The notes beneath the pieces are model-generated. The model made no database searches and was not told where the DNA came from. It saw only the letters and a program-made list of their open reading frames with translations. The translations under genes and the position numbers were made by a program. From NCBI GenBank assembly GCA_022575985.1, contig JAKSXM010000147.1:18386001-18450000 (forward strand): a stretch of DNA of 64,000 nucleotides. Direction: 5' to 3'. This stretch comes from Anagrus nilaparvatae (taxonomy: Eukaryota > Arthropoda > Insecta > Hymenoptera > Mymaridae). Position 1 is the stretch's first letter. Every line of letters starts with the position of its first letter. This document shows positions 1-10,321 of the stretch, one piece after another.

Positions 1-1
1 G

Positions 2-778
2 GATACGTATAGAGTTAGAAATAACCCAACCGCTGAACAGTTGACAGCTTATAGAAATGAAACTAGCAACACAGCGATGCAGTGTTTCAAGCGAGGATTA
101 CAAGACTACATTAAACAGAAGCTTGAGAATCCAGATACCTTGTATGAAATGGTGCGACAAGCATCTCAAATAGAGTCCGAAGAGGAAGCCTTACGAGAAC
201 TTAGAGGAGATACAGTAAACAAGTTTCCTGCCCAATCAAGAGAATACCCAAGAGAAAGGACCAGAGGAGTTTATACTTGTTCGATTTGCAGTTCTGAAAT
301 TCATGAAGCATTAAAATGCCCTAAGATACCATGCCTATATTGTCGAAGTAAGGGTCACGTGTCAGCCTTCTGCCCGTCATCACCAGCAGCTATGATTTGT
401 TTAATCTGTGGAGAAGACACACATACTTCAGACCTGTGTGAATACAAAAAGTATCCTATTCCGCTGTGCCAATGTTGCCAACAACAAGTAAAAGAATTTA
501 TAATCACAACAGATGCATCCAGCGTGGCCGTCGGTGCTATCTTGTCACAGGGCAAATTAGGAGAAGATCAACCTATAGCCTATGCATCACGCACCTTACA
601 GGGGCCAGAACTACGGTACCCGGTTTATGAAAAAGAGGCATTAGCCATTCTTTTTGGTGTCAAACATTTCCGACATTACGTTTACAATACACATTTTATC
701 GTAGTAACAGATCATAAACCATTAGTGTCCTTTAAATTGGCTGATTGTAACGCCAGAGTACTCCGTTGGCGATTCTAA
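2..778 (+). pseudogene. Gag C-terminus fused to RNase H by internal deletion
   Basis: The frame is open from the window edge, so gag began upstream; the first in-frame TTG at 41 is not a credible start. Counting from base 41, residues 80-133 hold three CCHC zinc knuckles of spacing CX2CX4HX4C (C80, C98 and C120 begin them), typical of retroelement nucleocapsid. At about residue 149 (base 488) the sequence changes abruptly to the RNase H domain of pol, with candidate active-site residues D158, E199 and D224. Protease and nearly all of the reverse transcriptase are missing. The frame ends at TAA 776-778 inside the RNase H region, and homologous sequence continues in the same frame beyond it. 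So this copy could not make a functional polyprotein. The junction is seen directly; that a deletion made it is inference. Confidence 0.85.
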
Positions 779-2806
779 CTCTCCGATTATGATTATGAAA
801 TAGTTTATCGTGCGGGAAAACGGCAAGTGAATGCAGACGCACTTTCTCGAAATCCACCAAGCCCAGAAGTAAATGAGGCATTGATAAATTTCACCACTAG
901 AGCTCAAGCCAGACGAGCAATTCAGACACCTACAGAAGAAAGAATACCAGAACCTGCGCCAAGTAGACATGACGAACCTGTAATTGAACCCGAAAAGCAA
1001 GTTGAACTACATGACCAGCCAGCACCTCCTAGACCTCCACCCAGGAAAAGAGGTCGCCCAAAAACTAAATCAAAAGAGGCAGAAGTTGACAGGGAGGAAA
1101 TTCCATGTACTAAAAAGGTCCAGGAAAAGAGAAAATATGATGGTTTTAGTAATTCAGAGTCTGTAGAAACAGATGAAGTCCAAAAACGCAAAGTATCTAG
1201 GAAAAACATCATCTTAGAATCAGAAAATAGTTGGGACGAGTTACCAGGTGGTGGAGAGGACCAAGAATCTGAAAGCATAACTTCTGAACGAGATATAACT
1301 GAAGAAGAACAAGCCTACCGTGAAGATCCCAAGAGATTTTTACAGTACTCCAAGGAATCTTTAGAATATTGTAGAAATCATCTGATTTATATTATTGATC
1401 CCACCGGTAAACCATTGGATGAAAGTGCTGAGAAAATTTTTAAGAAAAATCGAATAGAACAACGCTCAAAATACGTTGTTGGTAGCGTAAAGCACAGCGT
1501 TATTAATCGAAAGCGTTATTATGCCTTGTGTTTAGAAGAGAACGAATCAGTCATATTGAAAAAGCAAAAATTATTAGAATTATTAGTTAAGTTAAGTTCT
1601 AAGTTAATAGAAGATAAGGTTAAATCATTTAGTTTAGCAAAAAGTGCTAATATAAGTAATATATCTTGGAGTGAGTTCCTCTCCGTTTTTACGCAAATTT
1701 TTAATGATAAAACATTTTTAATAATTATTTGTACCGCTAGTTTAGAATATGTCCCGAAGGAAGGAAGGGATAAAATTTTTAATGAGATGCATAACTCTCT
1801 ACAGGGAGGGCATAAGGGTTGTGCGAAAACGTATGCGCGAATCAAACAAAACTATTACTGGGAGAATTTAAGGGAGGACGTTAGAAAGCGAATACAATTC
1901 TGTGTGAATTGTCAATTGAAAAAGCTAAGACGTATTAAAAATAGACACCCGTTACAGATTACTGATACCCCCTCATCCGCATTTGAAAAATGCGCTCTGG
2001 ACATCGTTGGTCCACTCCCTCTTACCCGAAATGGAAATCGATTTATACTTACTTGTCAATATTTATTATCTAAGTTTTTAATTGCTGTGGCGATACCTGA
2101 CGCGCAAGCTGATACTATCGCTACAGCATTCATACAGAGGTGTATCTGTACCTTCGGATCTCCTTTAAAAATTTTCACGGATCAGGGCCGTAACTTCCTG
2201 TCCACTCTCATGCAACGGGTTACTAAAAGGTTTAAGATTGACCAGGTTAAGACCTCCAGTTATCATCCCGCCAGTAACGGCTCGCTGGAAAGATCGCATA
2301 TTGTCTTAACTGAATATTTGAGACAGTATACTGAATCGGTAGAAACTTGGGATGAATATCTGGCCCTGGCGACCTTCTCTTATAACACCTCGGTGCATGA
2401 AGGGACCCGTTACACGCCTTTTGAAATTGTATTTGGGAAATTAGCCCGAATGCCTTCATACTCACCACCTACCGAGGGTGAACAACTTCCCACCTATGAA
2501 AATTATTTAAGAGATTTAGTAACTAAATTGATTGAAATTCAAAGATTGGCTCATGACAATTTGATTCAAGCCAAAGAACGATCAAAGATTCAATAAGATT
2601 AAAAAGCTAGAATCCAAAATTACAGGGTAGATAAAGTTTTTCTATATAAGGACCCTAAGCCCCACAAACTTGAAAATCCCTCTGAAGGACCTTACCTTGT
2701 AGAACAAACTTATAATAACGGTAATGTTAAGATCAAAACTAACAAAGGGTCGAAAGTTGTTCATTCAGATAGGTTACAGATGGGTTATTTCATAGAAGAT
2801 ATCTAA
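779..2806 (+). pseudogene. Gypsy pol remnant: RNase H tail, linker, integrase
   Basis: This continues in the same frame as the gag/RNase H remnant. The GTG at 827 begins the longest open stretch (589 codons). Counting from 827, residues 1-10 are the conserved end of the RNase H/connection region. Residues 40-300 are a charged linker with an AT-hook-like basic GRP motif at 74-80. Residues 320-365 form the integrase HHCC zinc domain (H322, H329, C359, C362). The DDE core follows with D392, D452 and E488. TAA codons at 2594 and 2600 interrupt it, yet the GPY/F-type C-terminal module is recognisable in the same frame up to TAA 2804-2806. The integrase core is well preserved, which suggests a fairly recent loss of function. 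Confidence 0.88.
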
Positions 2807-2808
2807 CC

Positions 2809-2825
2809 TTATTTTTCTGTTCTAG
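2809..2825 (+). promoter_or_regulatory. Candidate env subgenomic 3' splice site
   Basis: A pyrimidine-rich run ending CTAG at 2824-2825 lies three bases before the env ATG (2829) and just after the end of pol (2806). In errantiviruses env is made from a spliced subgenomic RNA, so this is the expected place for an acceptor. The matching donor would be upstream of the window. Confidence 0.55.
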
Positions 2826-2828
2826 AAC

Positions 2829-4788
2829 ATGACTGCTTTCAAGTTATTTTATTTTATTATTCTTTGTATAACAACGCAGCAGACGTCAGCCATGATCGGA
2901 TACGACTGTGGCGCAAAAATCCTAAACTTAACGACCATTTCTCTACTGGAAGTGGGGCCATGCGACATACCTGTCAATAACGCGAGTAGTGAATTAGTTA
3001 ACGTGCAACTTTTGCAACTAGTGGAATTTGCGGATATTCCCGTAATCCAGTGTAAATTAGAAGTACAACGTACAGTACATAAATGTAGCATTTTCGATTA
3101 CCTAATTCCAGTAGAGAATGGCATTCAACAATACATCCATGAAATAGGACGCGATGCATGCCAACTCTTGCATCAAACGGGCAATCTAAAATTCTTAGAT
3201 AGCCACGTAATTACAGGGGTTCGAATAAATCAGACTCAAACTTATAGTTTGACCTTTGCGGGAAGCGCCTCAGAATCAAGCTGTCACGGTGCGCCATTCG
3301 CTGACTACTACGGTAGTTGGACGAATGTACTCGTTCAGGGCACGTTGAAAATTACATTGATGGCTTATACTGCCCAAGCCAATTTAAACAATGATAAAAT
3401 CCACTTTAAATCGGGAACAACGTGTCGTATGTCGGACACATCGTGTATTGATATGGATGGTGGAAATTCCTTTTGGAGTTCTCTACCTGAAGATCGTTGT
3501 AATTCGGACAGATACAGCTTGATTTACGAAGGTAAATCTACAAAGGTCACAGATAAATCGATGGCAGAGTTACAAACAATGTACACGTTAGAGAGTAAAG
3601 AAATTACATTTGCCCTCACTGTTAAAGGGTACCAGAATGTATGTGGTACTACGTTGATTAGAAGTGAGCACCCAAAATTATTTTTGGTAGAAACCAACAG
3701 TTGTTCTCTTTTTACGCGGAAATTTAACACAGTACAAAACCTTGATTTATTCCTATATGTCAATAATAAATTTGTTTACACTGATAGAAATCAGCGTAAA
3801 CAAATGACCCAGCTTTATCTTGATGTAGTCCTACAACGCTGTAACTGAAAGAGAAACTATAAAAAATTCTCTGGCTATAGCAGCATTCGCCCCCGATGAA
3901 TATGCTTACCATCTTATGCATGAAACCCCAGGTTATATGGCAGTGGTAAGTGGTAAAGTCATTCACGTTATGAAGTATGTCCCAACAGAATTGACCATTA
4001 AGCACGGTGAAGAATGTTATAATCAACTTCAGGTTGAAAGAAATAATGAAATTTATTTCTTGACACCGAGAACACATATCTTACTAAAAAGAGGAACGCA
4101 AGTAAACTGTAATCCAATGATCCCGTCTTACTATAAGGTCGGATCCTCTTGGTATCAAATATCACCAAAGCCTGTGCTCGCTGTACCTCCAATAATAATA
4201 AATCCACAGACTGAAATAACTTGGCAATACAAAGAACCAGTGGATCTCGCTAATAGTGGGATCTACACAACGAAAGATTTAGAGAACCTCAGGGATCATA
4301 TAAATTTCCCTTTGGAAAAACCTGCTTTGCTCAACACCATAGCAAGGGGTATGATAGGTAAGGCTACCGTCAACCAAGGCGGAAGTCTTGTCAACCTTTT
4401 TAACCAAGAAGAAATGGAAAAGCTAGCTGAAGGAGCCTGGGATCGTCTGTGGGCCAAGTTAATCAGTTTTGGTACAGTCAGTGCTGAAATACTGGCAATC
4501 ATCATGATTTTTCAATTTTTAAAGCTGATAATAGATACACTAATCCGGTGTTACACACTACATTCTGTTTTCGGCTGGTCCTTACGTCTGTTGGGCGCAA
4601 TTTGTGCGTCTGTGACTCACCTATTCTTACACCTAGCCAAATCTGACCAAACTCCTACGTCTCCAGACCTAGAGAAAGGAGAAACCAAACCTTTGAACCA
4701 AATTTACCCACATATAGCCCCTATAGAAGTCATACCCAATACACAGAAAACACAAACTGATACCCTACTTTCCTTAGGCATAAAATAA
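2829..4788 (+). pseudogene. env: Envelope-type glycoprotein, frameshifted
   Basis: The first part (2829-3848, 339 aa) starts at an ATG with a hydrophobic signal peptide (about residues 1-21), then a cysteine-rich ectodomain with several N-glycosylation sequons. The second part is open from about 3841 in the next frame to 4788. Its ATG at 3916 is internal. Numbered from 3916, it has a membrane segment at about 184-208, a second hydrophobic stretch at 218-240 and a short polar tail. The two parts abut and overlap, so one indel near 3840 separates what was a single membrane-anchored glycoprotein of about 650 residues. The conserved N-terminal YDC and later CDI motifs, and the region before the membrane segment, remind me of chuvirus-type glycoproteins that insect LTR elements have acquired, more than of the baculovirus-F type of classical gypsy env. 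That family assignment is tentative. Confidence 0.7.
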
Positions 4789-4959
4789 TCTTTGAAATTA
4801 ATTTTGGGCGACTCATGATCTTGAGTTAAGTTAATGTTAAAATATTAGGTTAAGTTTTTATGTAACAACTATATTAGTTAAGAAATAGGTTTAAGATGTT
4901 TGACCTTTATAAGTCTAGATTAAGTTAGTATGTTATTATACTGAAATGTATGTTAATAA

Positions 4960-4980
4960 AATTACAATTTTGGTCTTTAG
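4960..4980 (+). promoter_or_regulatory. Candidate 3' splice site before ORF3
   Basis: A T-rich tract ending in TTTAG (AG at 4979-4980) lies six bases before the ATG at 4987. The placement copies that of the acceptor before env, which suggests ORF3 is also read from a spliced RNA. Inference from position and motif only. Confidence 0.4.
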
Positions 4981-4986
4981 AGAAAA

Positions 4987-5808
4987 ATGACACTGGAATT
5001 AATACCACCTATCCTCCTACTACAGAAGCTGATCCAGAAAAGGGAGAATTTGATTCTTCTATTCTGGTACGGGGTAATGAAATACAAATCCTGTCTCCGA
5101 GAAGGACGACCATTCAAAATGAAAAACGGCATAGAAATAATTGTTTCTATGATTTATCATAAATTACCCCTTAGGGAATTGTTCCCTAGGGATTATCAAG
5201 AAAGAAGACCATTAGAAATAGACCATGAAGATCCGTACGTTGGTAGATACCATCTAGCCAGTCTACAGCAAAAAATTTACGGAGGCCTGGGCTTCACTAT
5301 ACAAGAAGAACCGCTTCTAGAAAATATGGGACTAATTACCTCTCGTCCAGCCTGCATTGACGACCCCAGTGTATCAGAAGACACACGGTATTTCTACCGG
5401 TTCCACAACTTTAGAAATTGCTATTTAAGATATCCAGCTTGTTTTGGATGTGATGGTACTGGCTACCAAGGCAATTTCTATTTCAACTCTCTAGTACGTG
5501 ATGTTCCATCCATCGGTGTTCCTTATAGGAATTTATACTGTTGTGGGAGTACGGAATTTAATTGGTACAGCGTACCTATAGAATACTTAGCTAAGGAAAA
5601 CGGTTTCCGTTGTAGTAAATGTATGACAGGACAAGGAGTTAAGGGTCAACACTTTGCTCTCGTGAACCGTCCTACAACGACTTGCCTTAGATGTCGAAAA
5701 GTAATAATAAGATTGGAAATAGTAGCAAATTGTAGGCTCTGCCACTATAAAATTTTCCAAAATAAAGTAGGTCTTTATGACAATAATTTTATATGTGTAG
5801 AAGATTAG
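4987..5808 (+). CDS. Cysteine-rich third ORF of the Gypsy-like element
   Basis: An uninterrupted 273-aa ORF between env and the putative 3' LTR; I do not recognise the family. The C-terminal half has four CXXC pairs (C152/C155, C209/C212, C233/C236, C249/C252) plus a CC at 185-186, an arrangement suggesting two zinc-ribbon-like sites. The region 60-150 is charged and aromatic. There is no signal peptide. The N-terminal 55 residues are uncertain: another frame is open from 4950 to 5162 with a more hydrophilic composition, so either the ATG at 4987 is the start or a frameshift near 5160 has joined two frames. It is the only intact ORF of an otherwise broken element. It could be a regulatory or accessory protein; no function is claimed. 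Confidence 0.55.
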   Translation: MTLELIPPILLLQKLIQKRENLILLFWYGVMKYKSCLREGRPFKMKNGIEIIVSMIYHKLPLRELFPRDYQERRPLEIDHEDPYVGRYHLASLQQKIYGGLGFTIQEEPLLENMGLITSRPACIDDPSVSEDTRYFYRFHNFRNCYLRYPACFGCDGTGYQGNFYFNSLVRDVPSIGVPYRNLYCCGSTEFNWYSVPIEYLAKENGFRCSKCMTGQGVKGQHFALVNRPTTTCLRCRKVIIRLEIVANCRLCHYKIFQNKVGLYDNNFICVED

Positions 5809-5891
5809 AAATTAAGTATTAATTGTAAATTAGATAACAAAGTTCAATTATAAATGTTGATAGGGCTCCAATTGAAGCTCTACCAACATTC

Positions 5892-7150
5892 TTGGCGGCG
5901 AGGTGTGATGGTAGAAATGCATTTTAGGTTTTCCATAAATTTTTGCTCATTTTCTTACCACCTAAGCTTGCCCCGTCATCGATTTACATTATTTTGAGTT
6001 TAAATTTTTAAATATAATAAATAAATAAATAAGTATGATTAAATAAATAATTAAATGAATAAATAGATTAATAAATAAATTTTTTTTTGAGTAATTAAAT
6101 AAACAATTAAAATTTTAATTAAATAAAAATAAAGAGTTAATAAATAATTAATAAATAATTAATAAATAGATAAATAAATAAATAGATTAATTTTTAAATT
6201 ACATAATTAATAAAAAGATTTTTCTTTATCAAAAAAAAAAAAATGTCAAAAAATTTATAAAAAAAGTAAAAATTCAAAAAAATTTTTAGTATAAGTTAGT
6301 TTTATAAGGTGTAAAACACAAATTTTTCAAGGCAACGCTGACGTGCCGGTTTTTTTTTATTGTACACGTAATTTCTTAAAGGGGAGGCGGAAATGCATCA
6401 ATTAGGAGTAATTAAAACTCAAAAATTAAAAATGAATGCTTCTCCACCTTCCGTTTAAGAAATCCAAAATAGACGCACGCATTACTTCCTGAGCGTGGGC
6501 CAGTAGGTCCACTATGAAAACGGTCACTGACCGCGCAAGGGCCTAGAAAAAATTGGAGAGGGCGACGACCCGACCTGATGAATGAAGACAAGTGCAAGGG
6601 ACACTCTGTCTTCAAACACGCTCCAAAGTAGTAAAAAATTTTGTACTCGCATTCATAAAATCAAATCTTGTAATTTAAAAAAAAAAAAAAAACTTTTGTA
6701 CTTAGTCGTTTCTTTAATCGTTTCGTTTCTATAATAAATTAGATTTTACCTAACAAAGTAAATTTTTTTATTTCAATTTTTCCGTGAATTAACAGTTATC
6801 CCGTTTTTGAACCAAATCCATTTTTTTTGTACGAGCAGTTCATCAAAAAAATTTTACACAAGTAAGTAAAAACTCAAAATAAAATTCAAACGTATTTTAA
6901 TAAAGGTTTACGACTCCAAAAATTTTCTCTTTTCTATATAATCAGGCTGAAGGACCTGAATTTCCTACGACCTAGCCTTGGGGACAAGCTGGTCTTATTC
7001 AATTAAATAAAAGCATTAGATTTCTTTTTTTTATATATTAAACTCTTTGGATAGATAAATTTTTTTTTTTCTCAAGTAATAAAGTGTTTGAAATAAATTT
7101 TTGAATTTACTCGAAAGAGCACGTGAACTTATTTTTGTGTACGCGACATC
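5892..7150 (+). repeat. Putative 3' LTR of the Gypsy-like element
   Basis: A purine-rich tract at about 5893-5903 (GGCGGCGAGG) directly after ORF3 is a good polypurine-tract candidate, and TG follows it. TATATAA at 6935-6941 and AATAAA at 7006-7011 have the spacing of an LTR promoter and polyadenylation signal. The stretch 5990-6290 is an A/T simple repeat of ATAA-type units. The end near 7150 is a guess because the 5' LTR is outside the window. Confidence 0.4.
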
Positions 7151-7255
7151 GGCTTAGAGGACTGAACACGTGGTACTCTCTCTCTTTCTATAAAATATTT
7201 TAAAACTTATTAAATTATAAAACTTATTGATTTTTTGTTCCTATTAAAATTTGAA

Positions 7256-7604
7256 ATTCAAATCTGTATTTTTTACTTGGTCAATAAGGAACTATCTGTT
7301 GATCTTGTCTGAAACAAAATGGTGCAAATAATAACAAAGGAATGATTTACTTTTTGTTGATTAATTTTAAAATTTTATTATGTTATCTGAAGAAACTTTG
7401 TTAAAAAGATGTGGTTTATGTATTAAGGATGCACCTCTATGTTATTTTAATAAAAATTATGACTAAATACTATGATGAATTGCTTGAAAAGGACAATAAT
7501 AAGATTGTCGAAACTGTCGCACACTAGACAAATGTAATAAATTGAACTTTACAAAAAACAACAGATAGTTCCTTATTGACCAAGTAAAAAATACAGATTT
7601 GAAT
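7256..7604. mobile_element. Inverted-repeat element with 46-bp arms
   Basis: Arms 7256-7301 and 7559-7604 are exact reverse complements over 46 bases. The interior contains a 28-codon open stretch from ATG 7380 with a CXXC pair, and a second open stretch in another frame to about 7530. Together they look like a decayed coding fragment of unknown origin. No target duplication is obvious. Confidence 0.65.
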
Positions 7605-7811
7605 TTTAAAACTTATTGAGTTATAAAATAAATATAAAATTTTGTTTCTTTTAATTTTTATTTTTATGGGTTAAAATTCACCAGCATTTGGCTCATAACA
7701 CTTATATAAATATATTTTGGCGCATTATATTTTTGTAAGTTTAAAAAAAAACATAACAAAAGACGGTCTGTCACATTACTTTTCAATTAAAAAAATTCGC
7801 TTATTATTTTG

Positions 7812-7925
7812 TATGTCGATATTTTATCGAATATCGAGACGATATCGATACGATACGATATTTATAGTAGTTCTGTCGAGACGATATCGATAATTTTAAA
7901 ATATCGATATCGTATCGTATCGTGA
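7812..7925. repeat. CGATA / TATCGATA cluster
   Basis: About ten CGATA/TATCG pentamers occur on both strands in about 110 bp, including several TATCGATA octamers, arranged as a short palindrome. TATCGATA is the DRE bound by DREF in Drosophila, and clustered CGATA is bound by BEAF-32. It may equally be a repeat-derived palindrome. Confidence 0.6.
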
Positions 7926-7971
7926 TGCACTACTTATAAATATTTTTAAAAATGTATAATTATATATTTTA

Positions 7972-8218
7972 TGGCGCATTTGTTTTGATGCATCCATGTG
8001 GCATCCACACTTTCCAAGAAACCAAAAAAGACTAAGATCCCAAGATGCAAGATGGAAATGTCATGCCACGTGCGCCCTACTTACTGATTTTTCATTATTT
8101 GGGCTTTTGTAGAGTTCAACGAACGATTTTGTCATCCATCTTGCATATTGCGTTTTAGTTTTTTAAGAAATATAGAAGAGTGCGGATGCCACATGGATGC
8201 ATTAAAATAACAGCGTCA
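7972..8218. mobile_element. TA-flanked MITE, 247 bp
   Basis: Terminal inverted repeats of about 55 bp share TGCATCCATGTGGCATCC near both ends. A second inner inverted repeat (CATCTTGCAT) extends the fold. TA precedes and follows the element (7970-7971 and 8219-8220). Noncoding. Confidence 0.7.
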
Positions 8219-8235
8219 TATAAAATAAAATTATT

Positions 8236-8690
8236 AACACCAACTTTGAATTCTAATTGTATATTTTTAGCCTTGATAAAGACTTCATGTGAGTCAAAAG
8301 CTTGGACCTTATAAACATCTTAATAAATTAAATCAAGAACTTGCTCGTAAAGGTTGTTATTATTTGAATTATTTTAAATACTCTCCTTGCCATCGAGCGA
8401 TACAAGAAATTTTGAATATTAATTGATATTCATTATTAGTTATTTAAAATGGGGCTTGAACCAAACAATGCCCAAAGTAGAACACCAACTTTGAATTCTA
8501 ATTGTATATTTTTAGCCTTGATAAAGACTTCATGTGAGTCGAAAGCTTGGACCTTATCAACATCTTAATAAATTAAATCAAGAACTTGCTCGTAAAGGTT
8601 GTTATTATTTCAATTATTTTAAATACTCTCCTTGCCATCGAGCGATACAAGAAATTTTGAATATTAATTTAATATTCATTATTAATTATA
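8236..8690 (+). repeat. Tandem duplication carrying a conserved reading frame
   Basis: Two nearly identical copies start at 8236 and 8481 (offset 245 bp, about 210 bp homologous). Each contains the same open frame of about 40 codons; in copy 2 it runs from the GTG at 8534. The few differences leave the frame open. The peptide has a Cys-Tyr-Tyr and an SPCHR motif, but I do not recognise it. It could be a gene fragment caught in a repeat. Confidence 0.6.
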
Positions 8691-8697
8691 TAATTAT

Positions 8698-8952
8698 ACA
8701 TTTTTTTAAAAAAGATTTAAAATATTTATAAGTGAATATAATTATTTAATAAGTGTATTATTGTTAATTAAGTGTATATTTTATGATTGTAATAACAAAA
8801 AGAAAAATATTTTGTGGTAAAATATATTAATTATTATTATACAATTTTTTAAAATATGTATAAGTGATTATTATTATTTAATAAGCTGTATTATTGTTAA
8901 TTAAGTGACTGTATATTTATTATTGTAATAACAAAAAGAAAAATATTTTAAT
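8698..8952. repeat. AT-rich tandem duplication
   Basis: Two diverged units of about 105-125 bp (8698-8822 and 8849-8952) share ATTATTGTTAATTAAGTG and the following TTGTAATAACAAAAAGAAAA. Noncoding. Confidence 0.6.
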
Positions 8953-9045
8953 AAAAATATAAGTGAAATATAAAAATTTGTTTCAATTCTTTTATGACCT
9001 TATAATTATTGTGAAAACTAATTTAAATTAGAATTTTTAAGAAAA

Positions 9046-9107
9046 AATGTGTATGAACAACAATAAATTCTTTTTAACAAGAATTTATTGTTATTCATTC
9101 ATATTTT
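9046..9107. repeat. Small hairpin
   Basis: CAATAAATTCTT and its complement around a short loop, with flanking partial pairing. Probably a decayed repeat. Confidence 0.5.
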
Positions 9108-9248
9108 TTATTTAAATAAATAAATAATGCTTCCAATTTTACCGACCGGATTATATATCCTTAAGTATATTCTTGAGTATATTCTCAATGTATTCAATAA
9201 TAGTATGTTCTTTATTATATGCTCCAGTATATGCTATAATACATACTA

Positions 9249-9943
9249 GAGTGGACCTAAAATTGGAGTTTTAAGAAAAACTTTGCTTCCCGGGTTTTTT
9301 CGTGAACTTTTGGTCATAAAAAGTCCCCAGCTCCAAGGATTTTGCTTTTGCTTTGCAAAAACACGTGCCTGTAAGCAACTCAATTTTCCCATTTAAATAA
9401 CATGGGAATTTTGACTTTTCAGCTTTCTAATGCTTTACAAAGCTTGCAAAATGTTTTGAAAAGCTGCTAATCTATGGAAAGTACTATTTAAATATATAAA
9501 AAACGATACTAAATCTCAAGTAACCAAAAAAAATATTTTTAAAGCGATTTTACCGGTATTAAACATTAAAAAAATCCCCATTAAAATAATATAACTTAAT
9601 GTAATTTAAATGGAGCATTTTTTTAATGTTTATTACCGGTATAATCGCTTTAAAAATATTTTTTTTGGCTACTTGAGGTTTGGTATTCTTTTTTATATAT
9701 TTAAATAATACTTTCCATAGGTTAGCAGCTTTTCAAAACATTTTGCAAGCTTTGCAAGAAATTAGAAAGTTGAAAAGTCAAAATTTCCATGTTATTTAAA
9801 TGGGAAAATTGAGGTGCTTACAGGCACGTGTTTTTGCAAAGCAAAAGCAAAATCCTTGGAGCTGGGGACTTTTTATGACCAAAAGTTCACAAAAAAACCC
9901 AGGGAGCATGGTTTTTCTTAAAACTCTAATTTTAGGTCCACTC
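9249..9943. mobile_element. TA-flanked foldback element, 695 bp
   Basis: Two arms of about 330 bp are near-perfect reverse complements with a spacer of only about 35 bp centred near 9595. The ends are GAGTGGACC...GGTCCACTC with TA on both sides (9247-9248, 9944-9945). There is no coding sequence. A diverged half-copy with the same CTTGGAGCTGGG segment lies near 58010-58130. Confidence 0.8.
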
Positions 9944-9955
9944 TAATATATACTT

Positions 9956-10321
9956 AAGAGTATACTTAAGACTATACTGTAGAATACAAATATTTTTGCT
10001 AGGGTTTCTCTCAGAAGTTCTATCAGAAAAGTTATCTTAATTATAACATTAATTTGTTGGCTCCAGTATATGCTATAATATACAGCGTGTCAGGCAACTT
10101 GTAGTAAGTAGAAAAAATTGTTCGATAGCTATAGCCAATATATAGACAGCGCGTTAACTATAGTATAGTATAGCAATATATATTCTTTGAATATAGTTAA
10201 CGCGCTGTCTATATAGTGGCTATAGCTATCAAACAATTTTTTCTACTTACTACGTATTGCCTGACACGCTGTATACTCAAGAGTATACTTAAGACTATAC
10301 TGTAGAATACAAATATTTTTG
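9956..10321. repeat. Direct repeats around a small MITE
   Basis: The 40-bp segment with TATACTTAAGACTATACTGT occurs at about 9956-10004 and again at about 10275-10321, as though a local duplication preceded or accompanied insertion of the 10083-10271 element. Confidence 0.55.
10083..10271. mobile_element. TA-flanked MITE, 189 bp
   Basis: Inverted repeats of about 80 bp, nearly perfect, begin CAGCGTGTCAGGCAA and leave a loop of about 25 bp. TA duplications are at 10081-10082 and 10272-10273. CAG start and TA target fit the Tc1/mariner group. Confidence 0.8.

Larger units (their letters stand above)
1..7150 (+). mobile_element. Ty3/Gypsy-like element with env, 5' truncated by window
   Basis: The order gag zinc knuckles, RNase H, integrase, envelope-type glycoprotein, extra ORF and a putative 3' LTR is that of an env-bearing Gypsy/errantivirus-like LTR retrotransposon. 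The 5' LTR and start of gag lie before the window. The copy is defective: there is an internal gag-to-RNase H deletion, in-frame stops at 776, 2594 and 2600, and a frameshift in env near 3840. ORF3 alone is intact. The right limit is approximate because no second LTR is available for comparison. Confidence 0.85.

Noticed and set aside
6412..6615. 67-codon minus-strand frame
   Set aside because: Lies in the putative LTR, with no recognisable motif and short enough to be chance.
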